Shown here: one piece after another, positions 5,846-8,955 of the stretch
Layout of the letters: every line of letters begins with the position of its first letter
Numbering within the stretch: position 1 is the first letter of the stretch
Assembly (NCBI GenBank): GCA_031255315.1
Contig: JAIRSS010000244.1
Location: 1-8,955, forward strand
Direction: 5' to 3'
From: Spirochaetaceae bacterium
GTDB lineage: Bacteria; Spirochaetota; Spirochaetia; Treponematales; Breznakiellaceae
DNA length: 8,955 bases
The notes under the pieces: generated by a model
What the model was told of the DNA's origin: nothing
What the model saw: only the letters and a program-made list of their open reading frames with translations
Database searches by the model: none
Program-made: the position numbers and the translations under genes

Positions 5846-7354
5846 TTACAAGGCCACCCGGAACACGGCCCCGGCGGACGCGCCGTTTTCGGCGCTGATG
5901 ATTCCGCCGTGGGCGTGGACAATGGCGGCGGCAATGGTCAGGCCGATTCCCGCGCCTCCGGTACTGCGGCTGCGGGACTTATCCGAGCGGTAGAAGCGCT
6001 CAAAGATATGGGAAAGATCCCGTTCCGGTATGCCAATGCCGGTATCGGCAACAGAGGCTTCCCAACGAGCGCCGGGAAAACGCTCCCCGCCTTCCTGTAT
6101 GGAGATAGTTATGCCGCCCCGGTCAGTGTACTTTACCGCGTTGGACAAGAGGTTGATAAACACCTGTTTGAGCCGGTCGTAGTCGGCGGTGACCGGGCTT
6201 TCCCGAAGATTCAACGTTATCGCTATTCCCTTTTCGGCTGCGGCGGCCCTGAATTGTTCCGCCGTTCCCCGCAACAGCTTTGCCAAATCGAATTCGGTCT
6301 TATGCAGACGATCCGCTGGTCCGGGGACAAGCGCTCCGTATGGAACGCAAGTTCCCGGAGCGGCCGCCCCCCCTTCAAGCGCGGCCAGGGTGTTCAAATC
6401 ATCCACCAGACCGGCAAGACGCAGAATTTCCTCGTGGCAGCTTTCCAGATGTTCCCGGTCCGGCGTATACACCCCGTCCATCATAGCCTCAAGGCCCCCC
6501 TGTAAACACGCCAGAGGAGTCCGCAGTTCATGGGCTATGTCGGCGGTAAGCCGCCTTTGGCGGAGTTCCGCTTCCTCAAGCTCCGCCGCCAACTCGTTGA
6601 TCGACCGGGAAAGTTCCGCAAGTTCCCGTGTTTTATACTGGTCAGGTATTCTGATGGCCAGCCGGTCCGCCCTCACGCCGCCGGAAGACTCCGCCCGGGC
6701 TGCGCGGGCCGTCTGTGGAGCGTGGGCGCGGGCTATTTGCCGGGCCGCTTCTCCCGCTTTGTTGACAGGCCGGGCTATAGCGCGGGAAAGCAGGACGGAT
6801 ATACCGGCGCTGATAAGCGTCAGCAGAATCCCCGCGATAAGCAACAGCCGGTTGAGGGACCCAAGAAATTTTGTCTCCGTTTCGCTGTAGAAAAAGGGGC
6901 CGTAGGTTTCAATAGTTACGGTCCCGACGATCCCGCCTGCATAGCTCACAGGGTATTGTTCTTTCCGCAACGCGCCGTTCAGGAAAAACCGCCCTTCCAT
7001 ACGCCGGGTTATGCTGTTTATTACCTCCATGCATTGTTCCATATCACAGGACCGGGCATCCCAGACCAGGTTCCCCGCCGCGTCTTCCACCGTTAGGATA
7101 TACCCTTCATGAACAAAGTACATACCCATTGTCTCTATGGAAACAGCGTCAAACCCGCCGCTCATAGGGTTGTACCAGTCCCCGATGTCCCTAACGATTT
7201 CTTTACTTTTTCCGGCGATATTATCCCTGACGAGGGTGTTAAAGATATGGCCGGTAACCATATTGACAGCCAGCGTTAATATCCCCAGAGCGGCGGCGAT
7301 GAAGAGGGCGTAAGTGAGGGCCAGGCGGTTTTTCAGGCTGATGGTGAAATTCAT
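5846..7354 (-). CDS. membrane sensor histidine kinase (HAMP, HisKA, HATPase)
   Basis: The 502-residue kinase probably senses an envelope or extracellular cue and phosphorylates the adjacent regulator. It has TM1 at about 11-34, an extracytoplasmic region at about 36-166 with a Cys pair (C103, C108), TM2 at about 169-190, then HAMP (RAIARPVNKAGEAARQIAR). The HisKA box is TADIAHELRTP with phospho-acceptor His275. The ATPase domain has the N box NLLSNAVKYT (Asn405), G1 DTGIGI (437-442), F box HIFERFYRSDKS and G2 GAGIGLTI (467-474). Two stretches are longer than usual: an Ala/Arg-rich insert within or after HAMP (about 211-232), and a Gly/Ala/Pro-rich insert of about 20 residues between HisKA and HATPase (about 328-350). 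The start overlaps the regulator's stop by 4 nt (TCAT on +), so the two are co-transcribed. The layout resembles BaeS-type kinases, but the ligand cannot be read from sequence. Confidence 0.95.
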   Translation of the reverse strand: MNFTISLKNRLALTYALFIAAALGILTLAVNMVTGHIFNTLVRDNIAGKSKEIVRDIGDWYNPMSGGFDAVSIETMGMYFVHEGYILTVEDAAGNLVWDARSCDMEQCMEVINSITRRMEGRFFLNGALRKEQYPVSYAGGIVGTVTIETYGPFFYSETETKFLGSLNRLLLIAGILLTLISAGISVLLSRAIARPVNKAGEAARQIARAHAPQTARAARAESSGGVRADRLAIRIPDQYKTRELAELSRSINELAAELEEAELRQRRLTADIAHELRTPLACLQGGLEAMMDGVYTPDREHLESCHEEILRLAGLVDDLNTLAALEGGAAAPGTCVPYGALVPGPADRLHKTEFDLAKLLRGTAEQFRAAAAEKGIAITLNLRESPVTADYDRLKQVFINLLSNAVKYTDRGGITISIQEGGERFPGARWEASVADTGIGIPERDLSHIFERFYRSDKSRSRSTGGAGIGLTIAAAIVHAHGGIISAENGASAGAVFRVAL

Positions 7355-8040
7355 GCCGCCCCCAGGCGGTATCCCATGCCGTAGACAGTGAGTATATACC
7401 GGGGAGAGCGGGGGTCGTCTCCAATCTTGGCCCGCAGCCGCTTTATATGGCTGTCTACGGAACGATCGAACCCCTCATATCCGTCTCCTTTGACAGCATC
7501 CAAAATCTCTTCCCGTGTAAAAATTTTTGTCTGACGGGACATAAGAAGGAGAAGGATGCGGTATTCATCCCGTGTCAAAGAAATCTCTTTCCCCTTCCGG
7601 GTGACGAAGCGTTTTTCGGCGTCTATCATGAGATCGCCGCAGGAAAGAACGCCGCCGGCGGTTTCCCTGCCGCCGCACCGCCGCAAAGCCGCCGCGACGC
7701 GGGCCATAAGCTGCCGCGGGCTGAAGGGTTTACTTACATAGTCGTCCGCTCCAATGCCGAGGCCCCGAATTACACTTTCTTCGTCAGTTTTGGCAGTGAG
7801 CATGATGATAGGAACATCCGACACCCGCCGGACTTTTTTGCAGAATTCTTCACCGGAAAAATCCGGGAGCATCACATCCAGGAGTATCAAAGAAATCTGA
7901 TTACGTTCAAAAAGTTCCAATCCTTCTGCACCGGTTTCGGCGCAGAAGGCGGCATACCCATTTATCTCAAGGTAGGATTTTACCAGGCGGAGGATTTTTA
8001 CCTCATCGTCCACCGCCAAAACAGAATACTTATCTTTCAT
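7351..8040 (-). CDS. OmpR-family response regulator
   Basis: The 229-residue cytosolic transcription factor is the partner of the downstream kinase. The receiver domain (residues 4-120) has the acidic pocket Asp11-Asp12, phospho-acceptor Asp55 in LILLDVMLPDFSG, the switch Thr82 in PIIMLTAKT, and Lys104 in DDYVSKPF. The C-terminal winged helix (about 131-227) shows the OmpR/PhoB pattern: LTRDEYRILLLL, FTREEILDAVKG, RSVDSHIKRLRAKIGDD and YILTVYGMGYRL. Length is standard. The ATG at 8040 gives the usual short lead before the first beta strand, although the AAAGAG-like stretch at 8043-8048 is too close to act as a normal ribosome site. It is first in a two-gene operon with the kinase. The target genes are not identifiable. 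A direct repeat just upstream may be an autoregulatory site. Confidence 0.96.
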   Translation of the reverse strand: MKDKYSVLAVDDEVKILRLVKSYLEINGYAAFCAETGAEGLELFERNQISLILLDVMLPDFSGEEFCKKVRRVSDVPIIMLTAKTDEESVIRGLGIGADDYVSKPFSPRQLMARVAAALRRCGGRETAGGVLSCGDLMIDAEKRFVTRKGKEISLTRDEYRILLLLMSRQTKIFTREEILDAVKGDGYEGFDRSVDSHIKRLRAKIGDDPRSPRYILTVYGMGYRLGAA

Positions 8041-8065
8041 AGCTCTTTATCATCATTCCGCATAG

Positions 8066-8091
8066 ATTATCCCCGTAGAGAACTTCCCGTA
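8066..8091 (-). promoter_or_regulatory. candidate promoter and direct-repeat operator of the regulator gene
   Basis: On the - strand a GATAAT -10-like hexamer (8066-8071) lies 25 nt before the start codon. Immediately upstream are two direct repeats reading TACGGG on the - strand (8072-8077 and 8086-8091), with starts 14 nt apart. OmpR-family regulators commonly bind tandem direct repeats near their own promoters, so this is a plausible autoregulatory site. No convincing -35 hexamer is visible. Confidence 0.3.
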
Positions 8092-8196
8092 ATCTTAACA
8101 TAGCACAAAAATTGAACGTTGCTCCATTGGGCAGGTTCATCTAAGCGAACTACCCCGGGTTAGCCCTCTCAGGATCGGCGCAGCCAAGCGCCGGGA

Positions 8197-8406
8197 ATGG
8201 GGCCGGACCGGGGTTTGGCCGGGTTTACTGATGATAATGTGTATTCTGATGAATTGGATCGAGGGGCCGGAGGGCGGGAAAACGGGCGCCGGGGCCGTGC
8301 GGGCGTCCGGCGGCGGTATACCGGCGGTTTGACTGAAGGGCCGGCTTTGATTTTAGACGACGGGGAAGAAACGCCTGATGCAGGCTGTCAGATTAATGTT
8401 TCATGA
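8197..8406 (+). CDS. doubtful small ORF, hypothetical 69 aa
   Basis: An ATG frame of 69 codons encodes a Gly/Arg/Asp-rich product with no recognised domain, signal peptide or membrane segment. It contains GFTDDNVYSDELDRG and ALILDDGEETPDAG. No good ribosome site precedes it (only GGGA directly before ATG). The GC-rich composition alone could keep a frame open for this length. Its end overlaps a short open frame on the other strand (8388-8540). I give it little weight and list it because nothing better fills this stretch. Confidence 0.18.
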   Translation: MGPDRGLAGFTDDNVYSDELDRGAGGRENGRRGRAGVRRRYTGGLTEGPALILDDGEETPDAGCQINVS

Positions 8407-8540
8407 TAGAGTTCTTCCACTTGTAAAATACCGCCAGATGTCAGGTGGAGAAGGCGTTCGTCATTGCGAAACGCCTCATAGTTCGTATTAGTGAAGATTC
8501 TACCCCCGCCTAAGCCTTTTATATTTCTTGGATAGAAACA
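8388..8540 (-). pseudogene. short protein-like open frame without a start codon
   Basis: On the - strand, 50 codons are open between TAG (8541-8543) and TGA (8388-8390). The product is low in complexity bias and looks protein-like: FTNTNYEAFRNDERLL and then HLTSGGILQVEELYHETLI. It contains no ATG, GTG or TTG near its beginning, so it could only be the 3' end of a broken gene. I do not recognise the family. The part of this frame at 8452-8476 forms an imperfect inverted repeat. It may equally be chance in AT-rich DNA. Confidence 0.25.
8452..8476. repeat. imperfect inverted repeat / hairpin
   Basis: AGGCGTTCG (8452-8460) and CGAAACGCCT (8467-8476) can pair over 9 bp with one bulged A and a 6-nt loop. 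No T-tract follows, so there is no reason to call it a terminator. Its role is unknown. Confidence 0.4.
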
Positions 8541-8705
8541 CTATAGTCTGAAGTTCCGGATTTGCAGTCGCAAATTTCTTACTAAATTTTTATGCTATAA
8601 CGAATTGCGGATGAATGCGCAATATTTTCGGGATTTTAGATTGCAGCGTCACCCTGATAGAACGGCAGAAGGTTGATTTCTCTATCTTAAAGGGATTTCC
8701 TTTAG

Positions 8706-8955
8706 CTCTGCCTGTTTGCGGAATTCAACGTGGGTAACATAAACCCGTCGGCGGTGCTGTACCGGTCGGGGTATTTGCTCGTTGCCGGTTACGATGAGGA
8801 ATTCGTGGTGCATTAGAGCCTGTCCCAAAACCGTGCGCATAGCGCACGGTTTTGGGACAGGCTCTTGTGGTTCTTAGGCTTTCAGCCGTGTAAAACCTCG
8901 AATTTCAAGGTTGCTTTCCCAAAACTGAAGTTTTGGGAAAGCCTCATTATACACC
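8706..8955 (+). pseudogene. AAA-ATPase_like/PDDEXK_9-type gene fragment, disrupted by the MITE-like element
   Basis: From 8706 a frame runs to TAG 8814-8816. It contains EFNVGNINPSAVLYRSGYLL and then VAGYDEEFVVH. I recall the pattern 'NP..(L/V)L(Y/F).(S/T)GYLT..GYD.EF..Y' from the AAA-ATPase_like (PF09820) plus PD-(D/E)XK (PF08011) proteins that are abundant in gut and host-associated bacteria. The identification rests on that memory, not on a search. Upstream of 8706 the frame is stopped and no N-terminal ATPase motifs are visible, so only an internal fragment remains. The frame ends inside the left edge of the element at 8816-8944. If the element and one CATTA copy are removed, the frame stays open as E-E-F-V-V-H-Y-T into the window end. 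The rest of the gene, if any, lies beyond 8955. Confidence 0.5.
8816..8944 (-). mobile_element. MITE-like double-hairpin element, copy 2 (best preserved)
   Basis: This 129-bp non-coding element lies in the opposite orientation to the copy at 710-841. Hairpin B is a perfect 24-bp inverted repeat with a 3-nt loop (8815-8838, loop ATA, 8842-8865). Hairpin A has a perfect 14-bp stem (8913-8926 and 8929-8942). Between them is a linker with a 9-position stem-loop (8894-8912). The ends are inverted repeats of one another, AGCCTGTCCCAAAAC against AGGCTTTCCCAAAAC (13 of 15). CATTA occurs directly outside both ends (8811-8815 and 8945-8949), the mark of a 5-bp target duplication. No protein is encoded, so a transposase elsewhere would be needed. 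The perfect stems and intact duplication point to a recent insertion. I cannot assign the parent IS family. Confidence 0.82.

Larger units (their letters stand above)
8041..8814. other. 774-bp region without a recognisable intact gene
   Basis: This stretch lies between the response regulator and the double-hairpin element. The part at 8041-8100 is the regulator's upstream region. The part at about 8100-8360 is strongly GC-rich, with one clean hairpin (CGGCGC 8176-8181 against GCGCCG 8188-8193), and covers a doubtful ORF. From about 8400 to 8720 the sequence becomes AT-rich, dense with stop codons in the + frames, and carries small inverted repeats (8452-8476; ATTTGC/GCAAAT 8560-8575; TAAAGG/CCTTTA 8688-8704). 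I see no tRNA, rRNA, CRISPR array or known riboswitch consensus. The shift in composition and the gene fragments at its end suggest a graveyard of remnants. Confidence 0.5.

Noticed and set aside
5804..6505. Long open frames on the + strand inside the histidine kinase region (also 6189-6890 and 6530-7096)
   Set aside because: They are antisense to a kinase with all catalytic boxes intact, have no recognisable domains, and arise from its GC-rich codon use.
7447..8103. 218-codon + strand open frame opposite the response regulator
   Set aside because: It is antisense to an intact OmpR-type regulator; the product has no domain signature.
8113..8195. A glycine riboswitch, suggested by CTCTCAGG at 8166-8173
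   Set aside because: The paired GAGAG and the other conserved blocks of the aptamer are absent. It is also not upstream of a recognisable gene on the + strand.
8452..8476. Hairpin as an intrinsic terminator
   Set aside because: No T-tract on either side and no gene ending nearby.
710..8944. A composite transposon bounded by the two inverted long copies
   Set aside because: Each copy has its own different flanking duplication (CGGC versus CATTA) and the enclosed genes are core metabolism, so independent insertions fit better.

Overview
The window looks like a chromosomal segment from a spirochaete, most likely Treponema or a close relative. The main reason is the trans-2-enoyl reductase at 867-2108, which matches my memory of the Treponema denticola TER/FabV protein closely and along its full length. 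Coding sequence is GC-rich, with many G/C third positions. The taxonomic call is an inference from protein resemblance, not a search result.

Region 1 (1-5677, + strand) is a type II fatty-acid synthesis cluster: the tail of a beta-ketoacyl-ACP synthase (fabF-like), fabZ, fabV, then accB, accC, accD and accA. It holds all four acetyl-CoA carboxylase subunits (malonyl-CoA supply), the dehydratase and the enoyl reductase, so the cluster both supplies the extender unit and carries out the last two steps of each elongation cycle. Translational coupling is tight: ATGA overlaps at fabF/fabZ, fabV/accB and accD/accA, an 11-nt overlap at accC/accD, and a 9-nt gap before a TTG start at accC. The only break is a 265-nt gap between fabZ and fabV, half of which is a hairpin-rich mobile element.

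Region 2 (5678-5845) is the short gap between the convergent accA and histidine kinase genes. It contains a short derivative of the same mobile element, placed where a bidirectional terminator would be expected.

Region 3 (5846-8040, - strand) is a two-component system: an OmpR-type response regulator and, downstream with an ATGA overlap, a membrane sensor histidine kinase. Nothing in the sequence ties it to fatty-acid synthesis.

Region 4 (8041-8955) holds no intact gene that I can recognise. It has a regulator upstream region with a CCCGTA direct repeat, a GC-rich stretch with a doubtful 69-codon ORF, an AT-rich stretch with small hairpins and a short protein-like open frame on the - strand, and a fragment of what looks like an AAA-ATPase_like/PDDEXK_9 family gene. 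That fragment is interrupted by the best-preserved copy of the mobile element.

The most interesting feature is this element: a non-autonomous MITE-like family present three times (710-841, 5742-5797, 8816-8944). It has about 15-bp terminal inverted repeats and apparent 5-bp target duplications (CATTA and CTTTG intact, CGGC partly decayed). The two long copies carry a hairpin-linker-hairpin architecture, and their linker stem-loops differ by a compensatory base-pair change.
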